DNA of 64,000 nt, taken from the NCBI RefSeq assembly GCF_039537585.1, contig NZ_BAABAU010000001.1, forward strand, positions 1,736,001 to 1,800,000. The letters are read 5' to 3'. How positions within the stretch are numbered: position 1 is the first letter of the stretch; each line of letters begins with the position of its first letter. A program made the position numbers and the translations under genes. Source of the DNA: Frondihabitans peucedani. Its GTDB lineage: Bacteria; Actinomycetota; Actinomycetes; Actinomycetales; Microbacteriaceae. The notes beneath the pieces were generated by a model. It searched no databases, was not told where the DNA came from, and saw nothing but the letters and a program-made list of their open reading frames with translations. Below, piece after piece: positions 25,244 through 33,566 of the stretch.

Positions 25244-25870
25244 TCACGCCGAGGCCGAGTCGTCCAATTCCATGGATTGGTCCCGACGAGCGGCTGCGCG
25301 ACGGGCTCGCGACTGCCGGAGGTTGTGCTCGTTACCGCAGGTGCGCACGTCATGCCAAACGCCGCTGGAATTTTTGCTGCGGTCATAGAAAGCCATGAGG
25401 CACCACTGATTGGCGCAAAGCTTGAAGCGCGGGAACGTCCCGACTAGTTGCGACTTGAACATCTCCAGCGAGATCGTCTCGATCATCCAAAGCCGGGAGG
25501 ACTTTGTGGCCGCCGGCTGAATGCCCACACGGCCCGTCCCGTCCATCTGAAATCGCAACCCTCCGTCGAGCTGCCACTGGTCGATCCATGTCTCGTCATC
25601 ACGGTGAAGGAGTGCGACGCGCAACGTGTCGCGAAGGGTCCGGATTTCCGCAAGATCGGCTGGCTTGAATTGCGGAACAGCACCAAGGTAGTCGGGGTTG
25701 TGAAGCGCCCAAGCTCGCGTCGCCTGCTCGAACCAGGCTCGTCCCGTGTCGGTCTCGTTTAGGAGGTCAGATTGCCCGCGACGGCCGACCGTGTTCAGGA
25801 GATCTTGAAACAACGACAGCCCGTCTGGCGCGGGGCTGAGGCGGTAGCGTTCGCTCGATCCAATGGACAT
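25244..25870 (-). CDS. CGNR zinc-finger regulator (ABATE-like N-terminus)
   Basis: A 208-residue protein of the CGNR family. The N-terminal stress-sensor-like region (LFQDLLNTVGRRGQSDLL) is followed by a C-terminal zinc finger with KLCANQWCLMAFYDRSKN and DVRTCGNEHNLRQSRARR, where CGNR is written CGNE. Three of the four metal-ligand cysteines are visible, the spacing is slightly unusual, and Asn-Glu replaces the usual Asn-Arg. The family is thought to act as transcription regulators. No adjacent target is obvious. Confidence 0.78.
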   Translation of the reverse strand: MSIGSSERYRLSPAPDGLSLFQDLLNTVGRRGQSDLLNETDTGRAWFEQATRAWALHNPDYLGAVPQFKPADLAEIRTLRDTLRVALLHRDDETWIDQWQLDGGLRFQMDGTGRVGIQPAATKSSRLWMIETISLEMFKSQLVGTFPRFKLCANQWCLMAFYDRSKNSSGVWHDVRTCGNEHNLRQSRARRAAARRDQSMELDDSASA

Positions 25871-25933
25871 GAGCCCAGTTTAGGCGACACATCTAAAGGG
25901 CAAAAGGGTGTGGTTAGATTATTGCAAACATCA

Positions 25934-26518
25934 TTAGGAATCAAGCTCTTGAATGCCTTGACTTCTCAGAGTCTGTCGCGCCGCTCGAAGGATCTCGTCT
26001 GACAGCGCAGGATCAGCCTCGACGACTGCTCTTGAGAGCATGAGTGCTCCCAGCATGGTCGTGACCGATTGAATGGCGGCCGACTCGCTCTCGGTTTGCT
26101 CTTGCCCCTCTGCGATTCCGGCGGCCATGCGACGCACCGCCTCTGCAAGAATCTCCTTGAGTTCCAACTTGCCGCGCACAAGGTCCGGGCTCAGCGCGCC
26201 CACTGAGCAACCGTCCTCCTTGTTGTCCCGATGCTCCGCCGAAAGGTATCCATCCACAAGCTCGAGAAAGCCCTCGGGGCCGGCTTTGGCCGCGGCCACA
26301 AACCCAGTCACGCTTTCTTCGACACCTTGCTCGAACGCTTCCCGCTCCAGGGCTTCCTTCGAGCGAAACTGGCGGTAAAAGCCGCCATGGGTCAGGCCCG
26401 CAGCTTTCATGAAGTCCGCGATCGACGGCTTGTCGAATCCTCGCTCGCGAATCAGCCTTGCGGCAGAGGCGATGACGGCCTTGCGGTGCGCGGCCGCCTG
26501 GGCCCGACTGACGCGCAT
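25934..26518 (-). CDS. TetR-family regulator (AcrR/NemR-like)
   Basis: A 194-residue TetR protein. Its DNA-binding domain spans 10-60 (HRKAVIASAARLIRERGFDK, then DFMKAAGLTHGGFYRQFRSK) and a cysteine lies at DGCSVGAL in the effector domain, as in electrophile-sensing TetR proteins. It is divergent from the reductase at 26662. The palindrome TACTG-N7-CAGTA at 26577 lies about 60 bases from its start, and the same palindrome precedes other redox genes here. It is therefore the best candidate for the regulator of that set, although the TetR at 27369 competes. Confidence 0.85.
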   Translation of the reverse strand: MRVSRAQAAAHRKAVIASAARLIRERGFDKPSIADFMKAAGLTHGGFYRQFRSKEALEREAFEQGVEESVTGFVAAAKAGPEGFLELVDGYLSAEHRDNKEDGCSVGALSPDLVRGKLELKEILAEAVRRMAAGIAEGQEQTESESAAIQSVTTMLGALMLSRAVVEADPALSDEILRAARQTLRSQGIQELDS

Positions 26519-26575
26519 GATCTCCTCTAGAACGTAGACAAAAGATTTTGAGTTGTGTGCTCGGTTCAGAGTCTA

Positions 26576-26594
26576 GTACTGGACGGTTCAGTAC
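26576..26594. promoter_or_regulatory. Operator candidate GTACTG-N7-CAGTAC (site A)
   Basis: Perfect 6-bp arms around GACGGTT, between the divergent tetR (26518) and reductase (26662) genes. The same architecture is found at 32708 and 34446. Confidence 0.65.
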
Positions 26595-26661
26595 AGAAAG
26601 GGTAAACTGACCCTTACGCGAGAGTCGCGCGAGACGATATTGCCTCATTTACCTGACAGGG

Positions 26662-27300
26662 GTGAGCTTCGTGGCCGTCGAAAGCATCGGAATCATCGGA
26701 ACCGGCATCGTTGGTCGTGCTGTGGCTGCCAAGGCGCTTCGGCACGGATACTCCACGACCGTTGCTAATTCGCGAGGTCCTGAGGCGGTCCGCGCAGCAC
26801 TCGGCGACATCGGCGGTCTTGTCCATGCGGGTGATGTCAGCGGTGCAGCGGTGGCGGACGTCGTGTTTCTGGCCATCCCGTTCCAGCTCGTTCCACGTCT
26901 GACGGACGAAGCCGATTGGTCGAATCGCGTTGTTGTCGATACGACCAACCAGTTCGAGGCCAGCGACCCCTATCGCGGTCGGGCGCACATCGGGGACTTG
27001 ACGGGAAGCGAGTGGGTCGCGGACAAGCTGCCTGGTGCGCGGATCGTCAAGGCCCTCAACACGATGTTCGGGCCTTACATCGACGCTGATCCGCAACACT
27101 CAGAGGGTCGTCAGGTTGCTTTTTTCGCCGGTGACGACGACGCGGCGAACACTCAGGTGGCTTCGATCTTGACAACCTTCGGTTTCGCCGCGCTGCCGGT
27201 CGGCAATTTGCGGGAGGGGGGCCGTCTCATGCAGCTCGACGGTTTTCTGAACGCGAAGCACATGCTTCTTCAGAACGCCCTCGACGCCCCGGTGGACTAG
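26662..27300 (+). CDS. NADPH/F420-dependent reductase-like oxidoreductase
   Basis: About 212 residues with an N-terminal Rossmann motif (IGIIGTGIVGRAVAAKALRH) and the F420-NADP oxidoreductase layout: a strand-turn with TVANSRGPEAV, VVFLAIPF, VVDTTNQ and KALNTMFG. Members transfer hydride between NADPH and F420 or other flavin-like acceptors. The start is either GTG 26662 or GTG 26671; AGGGG better suits the latter. Operator A lies upstream. It is followed 68 bases later by a TetR gene, which may be co-transcribed. Confidence 0.78.
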   Translation: MSFVAVESIGIIGTGIVGRAVAAKALRHGYSTTVANSRGPEAVRAALGDIGGLVHAGDVSGAAVADVVFLAIPFQLVPRLTDEADWSNRVVVDTTNQFEASDPYRGRAHIGDLTGSEWVADKLPGARIVKALNTMFGPYIDADPQHSEGRQVAFFAGDDDAANTQVASILTTFGFAALPVGNLREGGRLMQLDGFLNAKHMLLQNALDAPVD

Positions 27301-27368
27301 CGAACCGCTTTCTCCTGCCGGCGCTGGCCGGCAATTTGTGATGCGTGAGTGGAATGGAAGTGACAATC

Positions 27369-27974
27369 GTGGGAAGGCCCGCAGGGTTTGACCGCCAGGA
27401 CGTGATCTCGGCGGCGGAACGACAATTTCGTCGTGCTGGATACGAAGGTACGAGTATCGACGATCTCGTGGAAGCGACAGGGTTGGGTCGAGGGAGCCTA
27501 TACGCGGCGTTTGGCGGCAAGCACCAAATGTACCTAGAGGCCCTCGACCGCTATTGCCTGGATTATGAGGAGTCCTTGGACGACGCCCTCGGCGGATCGG
27601 ACGAAGGCGCCTATGGGCGCTTGCAGGCATACTTGGCCAACCCGGAGCATTGTGCGCTCCAGGCGGGTGAATATTTGGTGTGCATGGCAGGGCGATCCGC
27701 CATGGAGTTGGGTTCCTGCGATGTCGACGTGACCTCTCGCGTAGACCGCAACTTCACCGTTCTCGAATCGGCGCTTCGAGAGGCCATCGAGGCTGCTCAA
27801 CGCGCTGGCGATTTTGATCGCGATGCGGACGCGGGGGACGCCGCTACCGTGATACTCGTTCTCCTGAAGGGTATTGACATCGTTGCCCGGACTGGCCGGA
27901 GCCCGGAAGACCTTCGTCCCCTCGTCGGAGCCGTGATGGATCGCTTCGCGACACACCGGCTTGCGTTCGCCTAG
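27369..27974 (+). CDS. TetR-family regulator
   Basis: A 201-residue TetR protein. It opens GRPAGFDRQDVISAAERQF, with the recognition region LVEATGLGRGSLYAAFGGKH at about 33-52 and a cysteine in YLVCMAGRSA. It resembles the regulator at 16124 closely in layout. The GTG at 27369 gives the typical short N-terminus and has GGAAG upstream; a GTG at 27345 is also in frame. It lies just after the F420-like reductase and may form an operon with it and feed back on operator A. Confidence 0.82.
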   Translation: MGRPAGFDRQDVISAAERQFRRAGYEGTSIDDLVEATGLGRGSLYAAFGGKHQMYLEALDRYCLDYEESLDDALGGSDEGAYGRLQAYLANPEHCALQAGEYLVCMAGRSAMELGSCDVDVTSRVDRNFTVLESALREAIEAAQRAGDFDRDADAGDAATVILVLLKGIDIVARTGRSPEDLRPLVGAVMDRFATHRLAFA

Positions 27975-27993
27975 GAGCAAGAGGGGCGATCGA

Positions 27994-28512
27994 CTACCTC
28001 GAGTACTCCGCGGGCGGGCGGCCTTCGACGGAAAGGAGCAGAGACTCTCCACCGTCGATGTCGAACACGGCTCCCGTGGGAGCCCCGTTCCACATGACAT
28101 ATGTGGCCTGGGCCGCGACCTCGGTGACTTCGACCATGCGCTTGATGGGGAGCACCTCTCGCAGCTGTGCCCGACGAGCTTCGAGACCCTCTCCTAGGAG
28201 CGATGCGGAAAGGGGGGTGTCTAGGAAACCGGCGGCAAGCAGGTTGAATCGCGCCGGAGCCAGTTCGAGGGCGAGATTCCGTGTGACGGTCGTCATGGCG
28301 CCGACGCTGGAGGCAACGACGGCCACGCCCGATGCGGGTTTGCGCGGCGCGGTTCCGCTGAAGAACAGGATCGACCCGCCGGCGGTGACTTTCGTACTCG
28401 CCTATTTGGCGATGTTGAGGGCCAGCCAAAGTCTTTCTTCGAAGATTTTCCGTGCTTCGGCGAAGTCGATGTCATCGATTCGGGCGTAGTAGGAACCGCC
28501 CGCGGGAACGAT
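27994..28512 (-). pseudogene. Decayed short-chain dehydrogenase (5' end lost, internal amber)
   Basis: The minus-strand frame reads as the second half of an SDR: YYARIDDIDFAEARKIFEER, LWLALNIAK, then a TAG at 28402-28404, then ASTKVTAGGSILFFSGTA and the C-terminal part to a stop at 27994. The N-terminal Rossmann half is missing: at about 28512-28530 the sequence changes to an unrelated MFS fragment in another frame. The Y-x-x-x-K site lies in a damaged part. It was probably once an NAD(P)-dependent reductase of the same redox cluster. Confidence 0.65.
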
Positions 28513-28529
28513 GACGTGCGGGCACCGCG

Positions 28530-28660
28530 ACGTTGACCACGGAGGTATCGAGCAAGCCCACCATCGAAGACAGCACGGTCGCGGCGAGGAGGATGACTCC
28601 TCGCGTACTGGCCAGGGGACTCCACCGTGTGCGGCCCGGTCGTCCTAGTCCGGATCCGGC
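28530..28660 (-). pseudogene. Fragment of an MFS (DHA2) transporter N-terminus
   Basis: One minus-strand frame encodes STRGVILLAATVLSSMVGLL and then DTSVVNVAVPA, the classic first membrane helix of DHA2 exporters. It then runs into the SDR remnant in a different frame. There is no start codon at the expected place and the rest of the transporter is absent, so this is a deletion remnant joined to the SDR fragment. Confidence 0.6.
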
Positions 28661-28735
28661 GGGGGCGCCGACCGTTTCGACGCAGTTCCGGCGACGCGGG
28701 TTTTCGGGTCGCCGCTTGACACGGTGGAGTCCGGC

Positions 28736-29452
28736 TTAGAGGCCCGAGAGGGCGTCCTCGATGCTTGCCGTGACGTCGCGCGGCTGGCTGACGCCTACGG
28801 CGTGGCTTCCTCCTGGAACCTCGCGAGTGCCCTTCGAGTCAGCTCTTTTGGCCATTTCGCGAAGGGCTTCTACGGGGATGTTTTTGTCGGCGTCACCGAA
28901 GACGAACCAGGACGGCAGGTCTTTCCAGGCGGCGGTATCGGCACTCAGAGTGTCGGACAGCGCCTTCTCCGTCACGGGGCGCTGGGAGATGGCCATGGCG
29001 GCGGCGAGGGTCGGATCGACGTCGGCCGCGAACTGATCGGGAAATTTCTCGGGATCTATCCGGAATTCGTTGCCGCCGCTGCTGACCGGGTAGGCGAACA
29101 GGGTGTCCCCGAGGGTGCTTCCGGGGTGGCGCCCGGAGAGTTCGAGTGCTGACTCTCCGGGGGCAGGGGCGAACGCGGCGACAAAGACGAGCGCCTTGAC
29201 GGCGTCGTTGTCGGAAGCCGCCTCCGTGATGACCATGCCCCCGTAGGAGTGACCTACCAGAACGACCGCCGTTCCTAGGCCAGCGATGAAGTCGCGAAGA
29301 TAGGCGGCGTCTCCTTGGACGGAGCGAAGCGGATTGGCCAGCGACACAACGTCTCGGTCTCTGGCGGTCAGTTCCCTGGCCACGCCGTCCCAGCTAGATG
29401 AGTCGGCGAAAGCCCCATGGACGAGAACAACGGTTGGATTCGAGGACGTCAT
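28736..29452 (-). CDS. Alpha/beta hydrolase (EstC/salicylate-esterase type)
   Basis: A 238-residue hydrolase. It has VVLVHGAFADSSSWDGVARE at the N-terminus, the nucleophile elbow GHSYGG at about 68-73, an aspartate in VFGDADKNIP and a late histidine in GGSHAVG, giving a complete catalytic triad. Proteins of this size and type cleave small esters. Its ATG overlaps the upstream stop (ATGA), making it the third gene of an operon with a tautomerase-like protein and an unknown protein. It may act on the same small aromatic or keto compound as the tautomerase (inference). Confidence 0.85.
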   Translation of the reverse strand: MTSSNPTVVLVHGAFADSSSWDGVARELTARDRDVVSLANPLRSVQGDAAYLRDFIAGLGTAVVLVGHSYGGMVITEAASDNDAVKALVFVAAFAPAPGESALELSGRHPGSTLGDTLFAYPVSSGGNEFRIDPEKFPDQFAADVDPTLAAAMAISQRPVTEKALSDTLSADTAAWKDLPSWFVFGDADKNIPVEALREMAKRADSKGTREVPGGSHAVGVSQPRDVTASIEDALSGL

Positions 29453-29949
29453 TTCTTTCTCCTTTTTTGGCCGGCGACGAAGGCTCCCATGGCACCGCTG
29501 CCATGGAGATACGGATGCTCGAAGCGGATGTGGTGGTAGCTCTCGATGACGAGAAGCGCCAGGATGTCGTCTGGGATGTCACCCCGCAGATCCACCGACA
29601 CCCTCCAGTGGCAGTCGCCTTCCGGTCTCGACTGAACGGACTCGTATTCGACTTCGAGAGCACGGGCCTTGTCGAGTGTCGTCGCGATGGTGATTGCAGC
29701 TCCTCGCCTACGCGTGGTGTCGACGCGCGCAAAGACTTCGCCGGAGAACAGAAAATCGGTTTGACCGTGCTCGGGGATCTCATTCGTCACCCCTTTGAAG
29801 GAGTCAAGAAAGCGAATGGTTTCCTTCACCGTGAGGCGCCGCCCTTGGGGCCAGTAGAACTCGGCAGGAATTCGGTCAGTTACCGCTGCATCGCTCGCAT
29901 CCGAACCCTCGGCGGGCCGGTTGGGTCGGAGCGGGGCAACGGAACGCAC
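29449..29949 (-). CDS. Hypothetical protein between tautomerase and esterase
   Basis: About 166 residues from a GTG just after the tautomerase stop; the frame is open upstream but there it shadows the tautomerase gene. Sequence such as TDRIPAEFYWPQGRRLTVKE and HWRVSVDLRGDIPDDILALL suggests an alpha/beta protein with no membrane segment. The final residues are Lys/Arg-rich. The stop overlaps the esterase start. No family is recognised. Confidence 0.6.
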   Translation of the reverse strand: MRSVAPLRPNRPAEGSDASDAAVTDRIPAEFYWPQGRRLTVKETIRFLDSFKGVTNEIPEHGQTDFLFSGEVFARVDTTRRRGAAITIATTLDKARALEVEYESVQSRPEGDCHWRVSVDLRGDIPDDILALLVIESYHHIRFEHPYLHGSGAMGAFVAGQKRRKK

Positions 29950-29951
29950 GG

Positions 29952-30398
29952 TTACTCGCCGGCGCCTTGAGCGCTTTGCAAGCTGCCAATTTCCGCTCGT
30001 GCTGCTTGGACGAGTTCGTCGTTCGTGTTTGCGTGGCCGCTCAGTCCCCAACCGCCCTCGGGCGCTTCCGTGAGGAGGACCCACGTCCGATTTTGGAGCG
30101 ACTCGTCGCCGGCGGCGTCAGCGATGATCGACGTCAACGACTTGACGACCGTCAGCTGTTTGTCCCGATCGAGCGCACCGGCGTTCGTCAAGACCTGAAC
30201 CCGAACGTAATTGGTGTCACCGTCGACATTGGAGATGGCGCTGTTCGAGAGATCGTGGATGAAGGCCGCTGTGTTCTTGCGGAAGAGCGAGATGTTGGGG
30301 ACTTGCTCCGCCTGCATGACGGCTTCCGCGAGACGTTGCGCCAAGGCATGAGTGTCGGCGAACGTTCCTGTTGCCGCGTACACGTCGATCATTGGCAC
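29952..30398 (-). CDS. Tautomerase-superfamily protein with Pro at position 2
   Basis: A 148-residue protein. The GTG start at 30398 gives M-P-M-I-D-V-Y, placing the catalytic proline of the 4-oxalocrotonate tautomerase superfamily at the mature N-terminus. AGGAG sits 8 bases upstream. The sequence ADTHALAQRLAEAVMQAEQV and a second half with NYVRVQVLTNAGALDRDKQL fit a fused two-unit tautomerase. The longer in-frame start at 30446 would bury that proline and is rejected. It heads a three-gene operon with a palindromic operator 41 bases upstream. Confidence 0.72.
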   Translation of the reverse strand: MPMIDVYAATGTFADTHALAQRLAEAVMQAEQVPNISLFRKNTAAFIHDLSNSAISNVDGDTNYVRVQVLTNAGALDRDKQLTVVKSLTSIIADAAGDESLQNRTWVLLTEAPEGGWGLSGHANTNDELVQAARAEIGSLQSAQGAGE

Positions 30399-30438
30399 GA
30401 GTGGATCTCCTCTTGATGTGGCCTCGGGTGAGGTGCTT

Positions 30439-30457
30439 CTGCACAACTATTGTGCAG
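30439..30457. promoter_or_regulatory. Perfect operator palindrome CTGCACAA-CTA-TTGTGCAG
   Basis: The 8-bp arms are perfect around a 3-base centre, 41 bases upstream of the tautomerase operon start. No regulator gene is adjacent, so the protein that binds it is unknown. Confidence 0.65.
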
Positions 30458-30627
30458 ACGATCCGTGCCTGGCAAGTACCTATGATGAATCATGCAAAAA
30501 TACTTTGCCTAGGTCGGGTAAACGGCTTTCATGGTCCACACCCGCTCTGGCGCGTGGCCTCTGCTGAGGCCGATTTAGGTCCGGTCGACACCTGGACGGC
30601 GAGACCCAAATCGCAGATGCTGGTGGC

Positions 30628-30972
30628 ATGACTGACGACGATGTGGACGAACTACAGCCGCCCTCCGGCGGCGTGTGTTTTGAATGCGAGGCGGCGCAAG
30701 GGTGGTGGTTGCATCTTCGCCGCTGCGCGAAGTGCGGCCACGTAGGGTGCTGCGACTCGTCTCCGTCGCAGCACGCCTCGGCTCATGCGCGCGATAATCA
30801 CCATCCTTTGGCTCAGTCGTTCGAGCCCGGAGAGGAGTGGTTTTGGAACTACGACACGGAAGCCATGGCGCCTTGGAGGCAACTCGCGCCACCAACGAGC
30901 CGGCCCGAGGGATCGACCTCTCCTGGACCGCGTGATCGCGTCCCAGCAAACTGGCGCGAGCTGCTTCATTGA
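30628..30972 (+). CDS. UBP-type zinc-finger protein
   Basis: A 114-residue protein with the ubiquitin-hydrolase-type zinc finger: CFEC, then RRCAKCGHVGCCD, then an SQHASAHARDNHHPLAQS histidine stretch and FWNYDTEAM. In actinobacteria this small domain often stands beside a cNMP-binding/TrxR-like flavoprotein, as here (1-base gap, convergent). The role is unknown; ubiquitin is absent from bacteria, so it may bind a protein C-terminus. Confidence 0.85.
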   Translation: MTDDDVDELQPPSGGVCFECEAAQGWWLHLRRCAKCGHVGCCDSSPSQHASAHARDNHHPLAQSFEPGEEWFWNYDTEAMAPWRQLAPPTSRPEGSTSPGPRDRVPANWRELLH

Positions 30973-30973
30973 C

Positions 30974-32608
30974 CTAGCCGATGGCGGCGGCGTCCAGTAC
31001 TGCAAGCCTTCGATGCACGGACGCAACTGCACTTGCACCTTCGCCCGCTGCCGCCGCGACTCGTTTCATCGATCCGCTACGGACGTCTCCAGCCGCGAAC
31101 ACTCCTGCGAGGCTCGTCTCAAAAGGAAGAGGCGGGTTATTCGCGGATGTGGTCGTTTGCGCTTCGGCGCCAGTGAGAACGAAGCCGTGATCGTCGAGGG
31201 CGAGGCCCGGCAGCCAATCGGTGTCCGGCACGGCGCCGACGAAGCAGAAAAGCGCGGACGCAGCGAGCGTCTCCGGTCCCCTCTCGGTGGAGGAAATCGT
31301 TACGGCTTCCAGATTTCGCTCTCCGTGAAGAGCGCGGACCTCGGCATTCAACAGGACCCGGACGCATGAGTTCTGTCGAATCCGCGAGACGAGGTAGGCC
31401 GACATGCTTGCGTCCAACTGACCGCCGCGAATGACCAGCGTGACGTCGCAGTCGCGCTGGGCAAGGTAAAGGCATGCCTGGCCGGCCGAATTTCCGCCAC
31501 CAACGACAATCACCCCCTGACCTTGGCATTGGCGTGCTTCTAGATCCGAGGCGCCGTAATAGATTCCGGCGCCAATGAAGTCGGCCCATCGGTCGATGTC
31601 GAGATTGCGGTAGCGCACCCCCGTGGCGATAACGACTGTTCGCGCCAGAATTACCGCCGGCCCGCGGAGGGCGACGCGAATGATGGGCCCCGAGGGCTCC
31701 AACGCGACCACCTCAAGCGGAGCATGCAGTCCCGCCCCAAACTTGAGTGCTTGCAGAGCGGCCTTGTTCAGCAACTCGTCCCCGGACAACCCCTCGGGGA
31801 ATCCCAGATAGTTCTCGATCCTCGATGTCGCGGCAGCTTGACCTCCTGGCCCAACGCCATCGACACATACCGTGTCCAATCCTTCGGATGCGCCGTAGAC
31901 CGCCGCGGCCATGCCCGCGGGTCCCCCTCCGATCACCAGCATGTCGGCCACGCTTTCCTGGCTTCGCCGATACGCGTGCCCGACCTTTTCCGCCACGTCA
32001 TCCGGCGCTGCGCGAGTGAGAACATGCCCTTCCATTGCGACGAGAGGCAAGGCCCCTATCCCGTAGCGGGCCTGCAGGCGAGCTGCGGCGGGATCTCCTT
32101 CGTCGATCCAGCGGTGAGGAAGCCGCATGCGGACGAGAAAAGCGCGGAGGGCATTGGACACGCTGTCGTGTTCACGGCCTGCAGCAATGAGGGAGTCGCC
32201 AGCGAACTCCAGGAACCATTCACGGCGTGCCTGGAATGTCTGCATGAAAACCTCTGCCACGGAGCCGTCTCGACTCATCAATTCCTGGATACGGTCGGCC
32301 GGAATGCGCCAGACGGGTCCGCTCTGCGTCACTCTCGCCGTGACGAACGCCGCTTGGTGCGTGAGTTGCCCCAACTCACCGACGAAGTCTGTCGGGCCCT
32401 GGAAAGCGATCGTTTTTCGGACGCCCGTCAGTCCGTCGCTGACGACCAGAGCGACTTGGGCGCCGGCGAGGACGAAGAAGTCTGGGTCCAGGTCACCCGC
32501 TGCGAAGAGGTTGGTCCCGGCTGGCACCTCCTGACTCACTCCGAACGACATAGCCAAAGCTGTAAGAGCTGCCGTCGATTTCCGGTGCGGAAAGTCATGT
32601 CCTGCCAC
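30974..32608 (-). CDS. cNMP-binding domain fused to a thioredoxin-reductase-like flavoprotein
   Basis: About 544 residues. Residues 20-130 form a cyclic-nucleotide-binding fold (EVPAGTNLFAAGDLDPDFFV, FVGELGQLT). A short linker with a truncated thioredoxin-like stretch follows (YGIGALPLVAMEGHVL). The rest is a TrxR-type FAD/NAD(P) fold (VIGGGPAGMAAAVYGASEGL, VVGGGNSAGQACL, GVFAAGDVRSG). The redox CxxC of true thioredoxin reductase is replaced by YYGASDLEA, so thioredoxin reduction by the usual route is unlikely. The GTG at 32608 is preferred (AAAGG upstream) over the ATG at 32638. It is divergent from the SDR pair, with operator B between. Confidence 0.85.
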   Translation of the reverse strand: MAGHDFPHRKSTAALTALAMSFGVSQEVPAGTNLFAAGDLDPDFFVLAGAQVALVVSDGLTGVRKTIAFQGPTDFVGELGQLTHQAAFVTARVTQSGPVWRIPADRIQELMSRDGSVAEVFMQTFQARREWFLEFAGDSLIAAGREHDSVSNALRAFLVRMRLPHRWIDEGDPAAARLQARYGIGALPLVAMEGHVLTRAAPDDVAEKVGHAYRRSQESVADMLVIGGGPAGMAAAVYGASEGLDTVCVDGVGPGGQAAATSRIENYLGFPEGLSGDELLNKAALQALKFGAGLHAPLEVVALEPSGPIIRVALRGPAVILARTVVIATGVRYRNLDIDRWADFIGAGIYYGASDLEARQCQGQGVIVVGGGNSAGQACLYLAQRDCDVTLVIRGGQLDASMSAYLVSRIRQNSCVRVLLNAEVRALHGERNLEAVTISSTERGPETLAASALFCFVGAVPDTDWLPGLALDDHGFVLTGAEAQTTTSANNPPLPFETSLAGVFAAGDVRSGSMKRVAAAAGEGASAVASVHRRLAVLDAAAIG

Positions 32609-32707
32609 GATTCTGTGCCTTTCAGGATGGAATGCCACAAGCGTAGAGCTTTAAGCCTTCCAGCCGGGGTACAAAGTCGGATGCAGAGTTGGGGAATAGT
32701 GGTTCTG

Positions 32708-32724
32708 TACTGTACGTTCCAGTA
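32708..32724. promoter_or_regulatory. Operator candidate TACTG-N7-CAGTA (site B)
   Basis: TACTG and CAGTA flank TACGTTC, preceded by TTCTG. It sits between the divergent cNMP/TrxR-like gene and the SDR operon. Same layout as sites A and D. Confidence 0.65.
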
Positions 32725-32825
32725 ACGATCAGTCCAGAACTGACGCCGTTGTCTCCCACATCACGAGAGTCAGCGGTTCCCATTACGCCTGGCCATACGC
32801 CGAGCGAACCAAAGGAAGCACACTC

Positions 32826-33566
32826 ATGCAGTTCAAAGGCAAGACAGCACTCGTCACCGGATCCGGTTCCATCGGCGGCATCGGCGCAGCGATCGCTCAG
32901 GAACTCGCCGACAACGGCGCGTCTGTCGTCGTCGCGGGACGCAATGTCGAACGTGGCGAGGCCGTGGTCGAGAAGATCCGTGCAACGGGCGGCGACGCTC
33001 GCTTCGCGCTCGTCGACATGACCGACCTCGCGTCCGTCGAGCACCTGGTGGAGGAGGCCGGACATGTCGACATCCTCGTCAACAACGCTGGCTACGCGCC
33101 GCTCGGCAACGCGACTGACGTCACCGTCGAGGACTTCGACCGCGGCTTCAACACCAACGTTCGCGGACCGTACTTCCTGACTGCCGCCGTGGCTCGCAAC
33201 CTCATCGCGGCCGGCACGCCAGGAAGCATCGTCAACATTTCGTCGATCTCCGCGGCTCGCGCGATGCCGTTCATGTCGGCATACGGCGCTACGAAGGGCG
33301 CCGTCGAGACGCTCACGCGTTACTGGGCGAACGAGTTCGCCAGCGCAGGCATCCGCGTCAACGCCATCTCCCCCGGCACCATCAGCAGTGACAATGTGAT
33401 GGCCATGTTGGGCGACGCCACTGAAGGTATCGTCGCCAGCACCCCGCTTCGCCGCGTGGGAACTCCCGAGGAGATCGCAAAGGCGGTCGTCTACCTCAGC
33501 AGCGAGAGCGCCGGCTTCATGACTGGCTCGATTGTCGCGATCGACGGCGGCAGCACGGCCATCTAA
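32826..33566 (+). CDS. Short-chain dehydrogenase/reductase (first of a pair)
   Basis: A 246-residue SDR. The glycine motif TGSGSIGGIG is longer than usual by two residues, followed by NNAG, a catalytic serine in SSISAA and YGATK at about 152. It ends with FMTGSIVAIDGGS, the typical C-terminal signature. AGGAAGC precedes the ATG. Its stop overlaps the next SDR start by one base (TAATG), so the two are co-translated and may form a heteromeric oxidoreductase. Operator B lies upstream. Confidence 0.88.
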   Translation: MQFKGKTALVTGSGSIGGIGAAIAQELADNGASVVVAGRNVERGEAVVEKIRATGGDARFALVDMTDLASVEHLVEEAGHVDILVNNAGYAPLGNATDVTVEDFDRGFNTNVRGPYFLTAAVARNLIAAGTPGSIVNISSISAARAMPFMSAYGATKGAVETLTRYWANEFASAGIRVNAISPGTISSDNVMAMLGDATEGIVASTPLRRVGTPEEIAKAVVYLSSESAGFMTGSIVAIDGGSTAI

